Assembly: GCA_028554795.2 (NCBI GenBank)
Contig: CM068829.1
Location: forward strand, 129,968,016-130,032,015
DNA from: Sinohyriopsis cumingii
Taxonomy: Eukaryota > Mollusca > Bivalvia > Unionida > Unionidae
Length of the DNA stretch: 64,000 nt
Direction: 5' to 3'
Position numbers and translations under genes: made by a program. The stretch's first letter is position 1; every line of letters begins with the position of its first letter. Shown here piece after piece: positions 41,799-55,400 of this stretch. The notes under the pieces were generated by a model that worked only from the letters and a program-made list of their open reading frames with translations, was not told where the DNA came from and ran no database searches.

Positions 41799-42832
41799 AC
41801 TAAGGTTGTATTTTATTCAAAGATGTTAAATTCACAAACCGTTTGTCATTGAACTATAGCTCATCATGTGGTGAATAGAAAGTACAAAATATTCTCTTTT
41901 AGTCTGTGCAAAACATCTTGCTATCAGAAGTCGAAGAATGAAATGTTGTCACTAATATCGGCATAGTTATTAATAGGTATACCCCTGCAATCACTTAAGG
42001 TCAAGAATAAGGTGTTTAATGCGGTTCAAAAGCACATAGTAACAACAAGGAGATGTTGTTTAGTTCATTTGGTGTCTTCAAATGAATCATGTTTATCTCT
42101 GCTACGTATTTAGCTACTACATATGAAGTTCAATATCCTTACCCCCTCCCCCATCAACATTTTTATATTTGAGTCTTTGTGCTATAAATATTTATTAATT
42201 GCACCCCGATGATATTACAAAATTGCAGGTACAATGTTGTTTCTATATCTAAGGAAACTGCGTCAATGTTTTTAATCCGCTACCATCTTTGCTCACGCCA
42301 GAGAAATAATTCAAGTCAAGATCCTTGTTAATGAAGAGATAGCTTGAAATAAACTTTGAGCTCAGTCCTCTACAGCCATTGACCTGATTTGTATGTATTT
42401 TCCAGGAGGAATCCTGCAAATAAATAAATTTAAACCAGCACTTTCCGCTGATAAAATTAGTTTTATGAAAGACAACATACAAGATGGACTTACATCTTTG
42501 TAAAAGAATGGAACGGTCTGACAGATGAAGATATTACCGGGTTAAATCACAGGAGTCTGATGTTTTGTTTATAAAGTAAGATGAACTCTCTGACAACACG
42601 AAAGCACATTATTAGTACATTAAAAATAACACTTGCGCGTGTTAATTTAGTGTACTGATAAGGCGATTTCGTGTTGTCAAAGATTTAATCGTACTTATTG
42701 ATAATACGTCAGACTCCTGTGGTTCAATCAAAGCCTAAGATATGTATTTTAGGTGCAGAGGAACAAAACATAAAAAAAATGTAAATAACAAGATACTGAT
42801 AATAATGCGAGTAATATAACATGTCCAGCTAG
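41799..42832. other. Host flank right of the element
   Basis: AT-rich non-coding DNA with no gene or clear repeat that I can identify. Confidence 0.4.
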
Positions 42833-43099
42833 CAGTACCGGTGCAAGGATCTTTGGCGCTCTAGGTGAACCTTCCACCTGACCCCACCCCCACCCCCCTC
42901 CGAGACATCGCTGATTATCAACTGTTCATTAGTATTAATACACGTTGGGCTTGATAATTTATTCATTTAATTTTGTCAATATATTTAATGAAATAAACGA
43001 ATAACCTGAGAGTGCATTTCGTTTTTGGCCCCACCCCCACCCCAGGTCTAGGAGCCCTGGGCGGCCGCCTAGTTCCTCTATTGCCTCGCTCCAGCCCTG
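42833..43099. mobile_element. Probable hAT-like MITE
   Basis: The left end CAGTACCGGTGCAAGG and the inverted right end (CAGGGCTGGAGCGAGG on the reverse strand) share about 11 of 16 bases. The flanks CCAGCTAG (42825-42832) and CCAGCAAG (43100-43107) are 7 of 8 identical, as for an 8-bp target duplication. Two interior GGCCCCACCCC/CCCCACCCCC tracts flank an AT-rich core. Confidence 0.55.
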
Positions 43100-44640
43100 C
43101 CAGCAAGGAAATAAACAATTTCATCAGTACTCTTCAATCAGCAACATCATCGGGCACACGTACAGAAGTAGCATAAAGTGGATATTTAAGCCTCGTTTCT
43201 GTTGTGTCTCTAAGTCTATTTAACCTATCATGAAATTCATTCGTTATGAGAGTAGACATGATGTATCACAATGATATAATCCAGAATGCCTCTGAACAAA
43301 TTCATAATAATGCAAAAAGTGTTATAGTCCAAAAAGTCAATAAGCACTTTGTATTTCTAGGGAATAATTTAAATGATTCCTCTCAAATTATATCTGAAAA
43401 CAAATGTAAATGATTCCACAGACTGAACATAAAAGGAGAATGAATAATTTTGTTTACCACAACCTTATATTGTATTTTCACTTGACCTAAGAAACAATAA
43501 AATGACCAGGATATGGATCACAACTTCTAACATTAAAACATTATAAGTTTGCAAATAGACCTTGAACTCGAATATCAATAAACAACTATTTATAAATTAT
43601 AAACATTAAAATAAACATGTACAAAACTCTATTTTCATTCTGGGACAAAGTTGAAGCACACAATATAAATTAAATATACGCAACAATAACCCACCAGACT
43701 TTCTAAATTATGTTCAGTTTAGATCATGTTTGGAAATTCCAAGAATATCTTTATTCGTCTGTGGTAAGGCAGACATGTTGAATAAACACTAGTGTCCATA
43801 ATTTTATATTTTGTTTCAAATTGCTATTAAAATGTTCCATTTCAACATGAATGCTTACTGAATCAGTATTAGTCAAGAACAATCTCATTCAATCAACATA
43901 TTTGTTTTTCAATTTGAAACAGATTTCATACATCAATTTCTTTTCCAAAGGTGGTCAATCTTTTCTGTGTTGTCCTAGAGGAGTCTTTAATGTTATCAAT
44001 GAAGTGGAATTTCCCAATCTATTACAAATATGCAATTAAATATCTGTTATCAGGTAATTCAAATAGATCTTATTCTACACATCTTGCAGTATCTATTGTT
44101 TGCCCATCTTTTATTCAACAGCATGTATTGGCTCATTATCCACTCAAATAACTTATTCCAACTGAGATATATAATAAATGATTTGGTTTTGTGTGCTTGA
44201 ACTTTCCGTCAGAGTTTATTTTTCCTTCATTATCTATAACATATTCATCATCTCTATCTAGTCACTATTTACTTGGCATAAATAAATTCATAGACTCAGC
44301 AGGACATAGGAACAAAATATAATTAATATCCCCACAAAACCAAAAGACCCATTAACTAGCTAAATAAATTTAGAAGCCCCCACATAAAAAACCCATAACA
44401 TATCATTCAATTTTATAAAAATATTAATAAATAATTCACTTACGAAACACCTATCAAAAACTAAGGAAACCGCAAAATCGGATGTCCTAGATGTCCTTAA
44501 CGAACCGAGTAATCAGCTAGGACTCCGGTCCTAGATGTCTTTAACGAACCGTGTAATCGGCTAGGACTCCGGTCTCTTGCTAAATAAAGTATAAATAACA
44601 TTCAATCTCTAAAAACATTAATAAATAAATAACTTAAAGA
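43100..44640. other. Intergenic DNA with a short tandem duplication
   Basis: No gene recognised. A ~50-bp unit (TCCTAGATGTCCTTAACGAACC... GCTAGGACTCCGG) is duplicated at about 44482-44576. Confidence 0.5.
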
Positions 44641-44649
44641 GGCAATATC

Positions 44650-45020
44650 TAAGAACTAATAAATAACATAACGTAGGAAGCACACCCTAAACACCTCGAC
44701 TAGTAATAATAACCATAATAACCTTGAAAATCTCTCTTCATACATGATTTCTACTAACAACCTCTATAAACAGCATAGACCCCCCCCTTTTTTAGAACAT
44801 TTTGAAGAAGAAAAAAAAAAAACCAACAACAAAAAAAAAAACAACAACAGGCAAATGCAACAAGAAACCAGTGATGTGAAGCAACCAGGACCGTTCCCGA
44901 CCTCTCCTTCCCACTAATGACAGCAAAACCATTAAACTGTAAGGGACCTTTATGGACCCACATAATGAGGCCAAAATAGCAGGGTTCCTTGAACCCATAA
45001 AAACCTGGGGAGGTGGCACA
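44650..45020. repeat. Dispersed repeat, copy 1 (related to 56360-56790)
   Basis: It begins AACATAACGTAGGAAGCACACCC, then ACCTCGACTAGTAAT, TTGAAAATCTCTCTT, then a (C)n(T)n/(A)n tract, GCAAATGCAACAAGAAACCAG and CCATAAAAACCTGGGG. The same order of blocks occurs at 56360-56700. Host-specific repeat of unknown class; the A-rich center varies in length. Confidence 0.75.
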
Positions 45021-46013
45021 ATTGAGGTATATTATTAAACAAATCCCAATACAAGCACCGGACAAAGCACCGGATTCTCATTGGCTCGTTCGCAGGATGT
45101 TGACTGGCAAAGCCGCTGAATTACAAGACGCTGAGGAAAAAAAATATAGAAAAGTAAGAGGTAAAATAACGACGATAATTGTTTCAACTAAAGTCTTGCC
45201 AGTCCAGATTATTTACTGGTCTGCACCTTAACTGTCATCAAGAAACTGACAGATTAAACTTATATATCGCTGTCGTCTGTTACAATTGTGACCGAAATAG
45301 GCCACACAGAACAACGGGTCTTATTTAATCATCACAAGATAGGATAGTATGAATTTGTTTTATCGCAGGCACAGATTGTGACATTACAGCGTACGACATT
45401 CAATCCGGATTGTATTGTATCACACCTTTAGGTTGATATCGTCCAAAAATATACTTTAGTATATATTTTGACCCGTGTACTTGGCGCATGTAAATATTGA
45501 TCTTTGAAAGGAATATAGATGTATTTAGGTTCCACTGAAGTGAATAACTTAAATTTAAATGCATGTAGAACCAAATTCTACAAAATTACATGTTACCGAA
45601 ATAATCAGTCTTGAACACATACATGCCCAGTATAAATTTTGCTATATAAAAAAAAAAACATTTTACAAATGTGATGCTAATCCACATAAAATATAATGCA
45701 CAACTTCTCAGATTTTTGCACCATTTCGTCATAATTGATATCAAACATTCTAACACAAGGCCTTTCAGATTGTACGATGTGGTCTATGTGCCTTTATACA
45801 AACCATTTTCTCTCTCAAAAAGAAATATATGAACAGCTGAATAAATTGAATTTTTGAGAGCATCTGATTATTTAAAATTTCTTTACCAACTTCATTCATT
45901 TTGTGTTAAAATTTATATTAGGCATGCAAACTCAACTTAAATGACAAAATTAAATAGAATTGGACAACTATTATGTGAATATTTCATATTTTTGCTTTGT
46001 CAGATTCCTGAAA
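45021..46013. other. Intergenic DNA before the split gene
   Basis: No recognised gene. AT-rich. Confidence 0.35.
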
Positions 46014-46043
46014 ATGTCTACTCGTGCAGACAAGTGTTCCAAG
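46014..46043 (+). CDS. KDZ gene, exon 1
   Basis: Ten codons from ATG (MSTRADKCSK), then a GTAAGT donor. The join to the next exon is in phase 0. Confidence 0.5.
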
Positions 46044-49000
46044 GTAAGTTTGTTTTAATACTTCATGTTCAATTTTAATTAGTATATAGACCAAGTCTGT
46101 CTAGTGTCTCATTATAAATTCATGCCATTAAAATTCATCCTTTGAGAAAAAGTAATGATTGTTGCTGCATTTTTACAACCCTGATCATTTTGTCAGTTCC
46201 ATGAACATTCTATTTATAACACCTTGTAACATATTTTATTGTTCAAAATTTGTTGCATGGGATTTATTTTAAAAATAGGTTAGTATATGTATGGGTATCA
46301 TGTTCTTGACATACTAGAACATAGGATTGCAGTAGAGTTTTTTTGTTTTGAGAGAGACTTTCAGTAAAGAATTCATTAAAGAATGGATTGTCAGGTAGGC
46401 TGGGTAAAATCCCTCACTAAAGAGCTGTAAGGTGCTGAAAACAATTTGTAAATTAGTTGGTGATGATACATTCATATATTTATAACATGGTTTTTCTATG
46501 TATAATTTTTTTTAAATAATTGAAAACAAAATATAATGCACTGATCAGCCATAATGTTTTCCCTTTTCCAAACCTTTGCTATAGTTATGGTTACTTTTTT
46601 GGTCATTAAGTAATTACTGTAGAATATGTCTTTATGTCAACATTGTTGAAATTTATTTTGCTGGATAAGGCAAATCAGACACTGGCTGAAAATGAAATGA
46701 TTATCGTTAAGGTGGGTGATCATTATGCCGGTGTGAACTTTCATTTCTGGTCTTTAGCCATACAGTATTCTATTCTTTTAGTGAAAAATAGTTGAGATCG
46801 CAGCATAAGATTAAATTTTGAATGGCACATAAACTACACAACTTAATGAACAAATACAAATGTGACTTTCAGTTAATAAAAGCTGAGTACCTCTATGAAG
46901 ATTCTATTTTGACTGATAATATGCATCATAAATTTGTTTCATTTTTAGCCTGTACAATACAAATGTAGAACAGAGTGGTACAGAGATCCTATCTCTCTTG
47001 ACGGCACCGTACCATACGACCTTGATAAAATTCCATTGAGGAGGAGACCTCATGTTAAGAGGGAGACAATATCTCCACATGCAACTAGAACAAACAGTTC
47101 AGAAATATCAGCCATATTGGAACCGTCACAGGTATATATATATCTCATCTATTGTTTAATTGCTCAGAAGGGGGCCCCGAGTGGTCTAAAGCGCTCACCA
47201 ATCCAGATCACTGCCATCTCACCTCTGTCTGCGTGGGTTTGAGTCCAAGGTTTGGCTAGAGTGGGTACGTGGGAAAGCCTGCCAGTAGCTTCTCATGGGT
47301 CGGTGGTTCTTCCCTGGGTTTTACAGAGTTCTTCCTTCACCAGTTATACTGGCTGCTATGTATAGCCTATATTGTGCTGAAAAATGGCATTAAACCCTAA
47401 AACAGCTACAAAAATAACAACAATTGCTCAGAAATGTTGCAGTCATTAATTGTTAATTTCATCTGAACTTGTTACATGTTGTTTCCTTGTCTCACATGAT
47501 TTTCTTTTCTTTATAAATATTCAAAACAGAGGTGAGTGTAAGGTATCCCTGTCCAATGGACACACATATATATGTTTCCAAATATTTGTTTATTCATCAT
47601 TTTATCCTTTACATGCTTGAGCCATATGCTTTGTTTAATTAAATTTATATGTAACACTTGCAAATCATTTCCAGACCTTTATCTTAGGAGACATTCCTAT
47701 TGCACCAGATGATGAGGATGAAGGATAGCTTTACAGGCACACATTAAAACATGAGCATACCTATCAAGAATTGGATGACAGAATGAAGGTTTTTGCAGTG
47801 GCTGGATGGGATGATAGTAAGAAGACTCTACAAGTAGGTTTTACTCCTAGAATATTGGTTGCATTTCATTGTTCTAGAAATAGTTCTTTTGTAATACTAT
47901 TATCAGTGTTGTCTCTGTTAATAAATTATGTAATAAATTAGAGGGACCTTATTATAGTGTACCCAGCTGTACTGATAATTAAATTGCTTATGTACAAGGT
48001 GAAATACAAAATGTTTTCAATTAAATCTGTCTTAACTAATCAATTTATGGAATGCAAAAATTATGGCAACATGTGATAGGTAGGTATTTAATGGTGGTTG
48101 ATTTCAACAGAAAATTTGGTGTATATGACTGTGATTGACATGTAGCAGTGACCTTCCTGTTTTTAAAACAAGTATTCAAGATGTATGTTATATACACTGA
48201 TTTATTCTCATATATAATGCCATTAAACTTTACTTAAATGCATGGATTTTTGTTAGAGAAGATAAGCAATAATGCAGTGGATTGCATTTTTTTGCCTAAC
48301 CACAGAACAATTTGGCCCTTCAGTGTGAAACCATCATGCTCAAACTGCCTCACTATGTGCTTCCTGCATACATTTTTTTCAAAAGGGACAACACTGATGA
48401 TCTGTATTCAAGTTGTTTTAAGTACATTTATAGGTTCATTTTTCATTCTGATTTCAAGTGAAGGACATATTTTATAACTTGTTCATTTTCTGCACCAAGT
48501 GATGATTTCATGAAGCTCTTATAATGCTTGTAATTGCCACCATGATTATGGAATGCAACAGTTGATTTTTACACAGTGACAAATTTATATGTACATATAC
48601 TTGAAGGTACATTGTAATATTTGGCAGAAAAGTTACTTAAGTTATTTCTACCCAATTTACTGTTTACAGAATGAGTTATTAAGGTTTATTGTATGATGTA
48701 GATTGTTCATTGTTGTTGGATAAAGCTTCTTTATTTTTAATTTTGAAACAGTTTTATTAGATTTGAACAATTGTTTTTTTAAATGATTAGAATTTAGTCA
48801 GGTTTGGTACTGCAAGGGTGATAGGGTCCCCAGGTGACCAAGTGGTCTTAAGTGCTCACCTTTACAGACCACTATTTTCTCACCTCTCTCATGGTTTTGA
48901 GTATTGTGCTCAATCTGTGTGATTATGTGAGAAAGATGACACTACTTTCTCTTGGCTGGTCGTTCTTACTGGGGTTTTCTTAAATTCTTCCTCCATCAGT

Positions 49001-49446
49001 TATACTGGCAGCCATGTGTGTCCTCTCTTGAACAGAGAGATGGTGTTGAACACAAAACAGCAACACAGAGTGACACCTGTCAACAAGAATGGGTTAAATG
49101 ACTCAATCTTTCATGATGCAAAAAAACAAATACAAATCTGGTATGAAACTTGTGTAGATTACAAGTTAAATACACATATAAATAAAGTCCATAAAAGTAC
49201 GTACTATTTTTGAAAAGATTAATTATGCTATTATGAGCTTCCGTGATTACTATTAAATCTTTATCCATAGAGGTCTCTGCCAGTATTGATCAACATCTGT
49301 CAAGATACATGTAATGAAGATGTTTTTGTTAACCTGCAGCTGTGACTTGGGACGGGTTTCTTTTTGCAACCTTTTACATTGTGGTCATTTCAGACAAGGT
49401 GCAGAACTTCCCTCATATCTCAGAATATTCTTATAAGTAAAGTTTT

Positions 49447-49495
<49 letters not shown>

Positions 49496-52400
49496 CATCC
49501 AGTACTGATAAAATGATTTTTACTAGTCAAGTAAACAATGTGGAATTAAATATTACAATAAACCTTATTTGAATCACCACAATATAATTCATTAAATATA
49601 AGATATAAGATACTTGTAAACATATGTAATTATTGTTGCATTTTATTAACATAATGTAATACATTTAATTTTGTTCTGCCTACAAAGAAACTATCAGTAC
49701 TAGTAGATACATAAATTCAATTTCTTACAATTTTGTTCATAAACGTACCATAAATTAATTAGTTAATAAATCTAATACTTAGGCAATACTGAGTCTTTTG
49801 AGGATTTTAGCATTGTACAATATTTTTGCTTTGTTTATTACGTCAAGCTTATATAAGGATAATGACTTTTTTAAAAAAAAACACAGATGAAGAATTTTCA
49901 TTTTGTTATCATGAGCGGTAACATGTTAAGATATTGAATTAAGTCCAATTCTTTAAATTCATTACATGCATTGTGTTAGGACTTTTTTCCAACGTTTAGA
50001 TTTATTACTTTCAGATATAGATTCTTTGCATCCACCCTGCATCCATATCAATGCTTTTAGAGCTGTGTTTAATGAACTACCAGTTTGTACAAGTTTAAGG
50101 ACAGAAGGTAATTAATAGTAACTTTTTTTCTGAAACTGTAAAGAAGGTTCTGGAACCCTGAGTGGCAAAGTGGTCTAAAGCGCTCACTGTTACGGATCAC
50201 CGTTATCTCACCTCTTTATGTGTGGGTTTGAGTCTCGGGCTTGGCCAACAGGCACATGAGAAAGTTTCTAAGTAGCTTCTCAGTGGTTGTTGAATCTTTC
50301 ATGTGTCCTCCAGGTTCTTCCTCCAGCAGTTATACTGGCCGCCATAGCCTATCATGTGCCAAAAAATGGGGTTAAACCCCATAACAAAATGAAAACAGCA
50401 AAGAAAGTTCCATATACAAAGATTAAAACTACATATGTTGTCTATTATTCTTTACCTCACTATTATACCAGCCTTAATAAATGTAAAATAATTTTCTTGT
50501 TTGTCTAATATCTTGTATTCATGGTTCATTACAATGTTTCATATTGTCTTTTTCTGCAAATAAATATACTTCAGATTATATTCCTCATGTGTATTTTATG
50601 TTCATGCATTTATTCTATGAAAGTGATCAAGAGTACATAATTTGTTAATCTTTTCACAGGTAGTCACAAATGTTTCCCTTTTTTCATTAATGGATGCTAT
50701 CTATAACATTATTCATTTTTGTTCATTAACTTCTTTACATCAGTGTTAAAATATTATATTCTAACAGATTGAGAGAAAGCTGTAATAACTTCTTTGCAGT
50801 CATCAGAAAGATCAATGTCCAAAATATGTTAATTGAGTTTACCAATTGTGCATTATGTTTTGTCACATACTAACCAATTATGATACTGTTTTTTTAGAGT
50901 TCTGAGCTCTTGGTCTTGCTACCTGCTTTGTTATCAACATTGAATGAGCTATTGTAAATTATGTTGTTGAAAACCTAACATTTCATGGCATGTTTCTGAA
51001 AGAAGCTCTTTGAGTATATCCTAGCCATTGTCATTTAGTACTCATTTTACAGCTATGTTTTACAGTCTATTTAATTATTACATGAGTATCATATTATTTA
51101 GTATTATGTCCTAATCTTTGTATCTGCAGTATGTCTCATAACACCCCATGATGTCACAAATGACATCACAATATTATGTACAACACAGATGCAATGTCTG
51201 GCTTTTGTGTGTTATATCAGTAGTTTTACGAAACTGATTTTTCATCATGTCACAAATGTGTAGAAGAAATTAGCTTGAAATTTTGAATAATCTATATATT
51301 TTACTTAAAGTTTTCGCCCATGAGATGAAATATAACTTATTCACTCATAGCAAGCAAAGTTTCTTTTTCTTTTTTAATCAAACATATTGACTAGCAAGGT
51401 TTATTATGGTACAAAGGCTTTTTACTGGATATTACTTGATGTGCAAGGTTTCTTGTTTATGTTTGGCTGTGGTTTGTGACTATTTGCACAGAAAATATAA
51501 GCAGTTATGTCGTTGGATTTTAACTTTGTATGTGGACATAAGGCATCCATCAATACCACTTGGCCATATACGTATCTAAGAACAACTTTGAATTTTAAGT
51601 TTATCTTCTTATCGACTTGGCAGTGAAATAATTACAGTTGGCTCCAGTGAATTATCACAATTATTCTACATGGAAAATGCAGTAATTACAGACTATTATA
51701 ACATAAACCCTTATGGGTTTTTTTGTTTCAGTTGAAATTTATGAATATTATTGAACAGTTTCAATCTCTAGCTTGCCTATACTCACAAAAGATTGAAACT
51801 TTTCAAATCATTTGATAACTTCTTCTTTGACACTTATACTTTTGTAACATTATATATGCTTTCAGATGACCATGCTTACTTTGAGCAATCCTTCAGGGAA
51901 TCTGATGTATTCTACATTCAATTAAATTGCTAATTATAATTTGTGTTATTATTTCATATGTGTCTGCAGTCATTTTATATACTATTTTTGGTACATGTTT
52001 CTTTGACCTGTCATATTATTTGTTTTCTTTGTTTCCTGACTAGTTTAGGTTTTAAATCATTATGCTTGTGTTCCATTTTCACAGTTTCATAAGGTATTTT
52101 GCTGCAGGTACTTACATGCTGCAGCATTAACTGAAACTCCACTATTTGCTATTTTCATAACATGGTGCATCATTTGAGCTTAAGGCTCAATTTTACATTT
52201 TACTCACCAATTAAGAGAGTTTCATGCTTTATTTACTATAACATTGGTAACAGTTATATTCCAAAGACCATTATGAAAAACAAATAATCTGTTCTGACTT
52301 AAATCTTTACATATTGTTAATGATATAATTTAACCTGAGTACAGAATAGTTTGGTGGCATCTATTTGAATGATACCTTGGTCATTATGCTTTCCATTGCA

Positions 52401-55400
52401 TGACATTTCATTTGTATGCCTTGAGATTATTACACATGTTACATATTTTCAATTTATTATGTTGTATTAGCATGAATAACAGAAACGATTATATAGAATG
52501 GCATACTACTTGACAAATTATCAATGACTCAGTGTGAACTCAACATCATCACATATTGTATTATTTCATTTTGAAATCCATATTGAGCACATGTTATCTG
52601 ATGTAGTATTTCCAAATAATCAATGAACAGTAAATGTCTCTTACATGTCTCTGTTTTGCTGCAGTTTTTCAGCTGAAATTCAAATATATCTATTACTTAT
52701 TTAATCATATATTTACAGTGTGCAGCTATACAAGAGATTTTTTTGCTCCAAACTGTTTAGCGGTTCATGTACCGTTACATGGTTATGCTGTAATAACAGT
52801 TAGAAACAAGTCACTGTTCTGCCTTCAGTGTAAAAAAATATGTCTACATGTGCACAGGGTGAAGAACCTTATTACCGACAGTTTGGACAAAGACATGTCA
52901 GATAGTGTGGATCGTATACTTGAATTGTTGGCGTATAAACCAGAGTACAGCCAGTACATGCTAAAAGTAGTGTCTAGTAAGAAAATTCCATTTAACCCAG
53001 ATGAAAACATGAAAACAAAACTATGGCAAAATCCAAAGAATTTATTTCCTGCAGTTGCTGGTATCCTTCAAGCCATACCATTAGATTTACATTGCCCTAA
53101 ATGCAGTGGTCAACTCCATAATGAGTGCGTAGCTGAAATTAAGCAGTCCACACTCTTCACAAGATATGGTTGTATGCAAGTACAGTGTAAGTATTAACTA
53201 AAGGTAATTAATTGTCATTCAGATGTGTAACTGTTACTTGTATATTTTATTTTACAGCTTCAATATCATGCATAAAAATTGCTTATACACCTAAGGAAAA
53301 TACTGCACACAAAATATTATCAGGACACATCAAAGTTGATGGACATTCTGTTTGAATTGAATTATTAGTTAAGCAACTCAAATTACAAAAGTACTCTCTT
53401 ATAAGAATAATGGAAGGATCAGTAAAATCATGAATTGTGAATCATTTATCTTTTTCTTTAAAGCTACAGGTTTTATTCCATGGTAATTGGTTTTACATTC
53501 ACAATCATAACAGTGTAGTCTCATGTCTATATAAACAGTGTGCATCTGCCAGTTGGTGTTATAGAATGACCATTCAGGAACCATTCTTTCAAATATTTGT
53601 AAATTGCAAGCACATCCTTGATGCTGGTTTTTGTCGTCAACTCACCTCAAATCTTATTCTATGCAATTATGCCTATGGATTGTGTTGTTTGCATGGAAGA
53701 ATATAATGATCATAGATGACTTTTCAAAATAGAATTAAAAATCAATCTCCTTTCATTGAATCACCGTTGGAAGTTTAGGGATTTAAAAAAAATCATCTTG
53801 CAATAAAGTTAATGATGGCACCTTTTGATACTAACAGTACCACCCTAATTGAATAGTATTAATATTATTTCAATAGATCCACTTCTGTGTACAAGATCCA
53901 GATATTCCGAATATAAAAAACTCTCCTTTGCATCATGTTTACAATAGAATAACCTCCTATGTTTCAGTATTATTTTCTTCATGGTGAAAATATCTAGTCA
54001 GTAGGCTTGTGTGAACAGCTTTGAAAAATAAATGTTATAAAAAAACTTACATTGAATATGAAATGAAAAGCGGTGTTCAAATTCCATATTCTCACTTGAC
54101 AATGCTTGCTTGAAAATGTGACATGTAAGATAGCTGTTCTAAGGCTGCTCTATAATAGCACCAATTAGTTAGAACCAGTTTACATAGAAATAATTTGGTT
54201 ATTGTAACAAAAACTGAGTGTATGTGTTTGGAAATTCTGAATGCTGAATTGCGTAGTCATTTTCAGAAATCAAGATGTTGATATTGTGCTAACTGTAGCT
54301 TTGTTTTATGTGGTCATTTATTATCAGATGATATTATTAATTTTAACTTTAAACCACAATTGAGCAATAGAGACAGTTCCAGTGTTGTAACTATCTCACA
54401 ATGGGCCCCACAGGTATCTTTTTTGTACTGCTCCTCCCCTTTACTGTCAGTTATTTTTTTCCTGGTTGGGCCATGCCTCCAGGTCGACTGGGTCCCACAG
54501 CTTGACTGTACCTGCTACCACTGTAGTTGCGCCACTTGACTGTTATTTTTATCTTATATCACACTGACTTTAACTTCATTCAGTTTTTCATTCTTTTTCT
54601 TTTTTGTTTCTTTTTTTTTTTGTTTTGTTTTCAGGCTTTTTTAGATTGTGCTCAGTTCCAGATTGTGATGGAAAGCTTCAGTATGATGGGCAAACGGAAT
54701 GTGTACTCAATATGGAACGTTTCCTTGTACATTATGATGTGTTGAGAGATTTCATGTTCCAGTTTCTTTATTCTAGGTATATATTGCTGGGTCAAAAATT
54801 ATCAATATTTTTTATATTTGAGGCATTCCTATCCATTTTATTGGCAAATTAGGTACATATGTACTTTGACGCTATTGGTGCTGGCATGGTATTAAGGAAT
54901 CTATTCTATTTTCTTTCGTTAAACACTGCTATATCAGACGAAAATAGATTTTTACTCAATGACATTGAGTCTTAATATTTATTTACTGCTCATCCTTCAA
55001 GACAGCATATAAAATATGTATTTATGCAATCACCTATATATAAATTATATGGAAATAATTGTATATTTGGATTTTCTTTTTTTTAATTTACAGTTTTGAA
55101 TTCTGGGCATTATACTATAACCCAGTTGTAATATATTTCCAAGCATGATGAAATAATGCTCACATTTTAAATTGTTGATCCTGATTTATAAATATTTTTG
55201 TTTAAGATTATTATTATTAATTAATACTTAATTATTGATTATTAATTTCTAATTGCTACCTAAGAATTTGTATGAATTCATTCATGTTTGTTGCACACTT
55301 AATTAAGAATGTTGTTTCCTGAATTTGTAATATTTACTTACTCAAAACTTTTTTCTTCAGATGCACCATGTATGCATTTTACAGTGTGTGGGCTTTGCAT

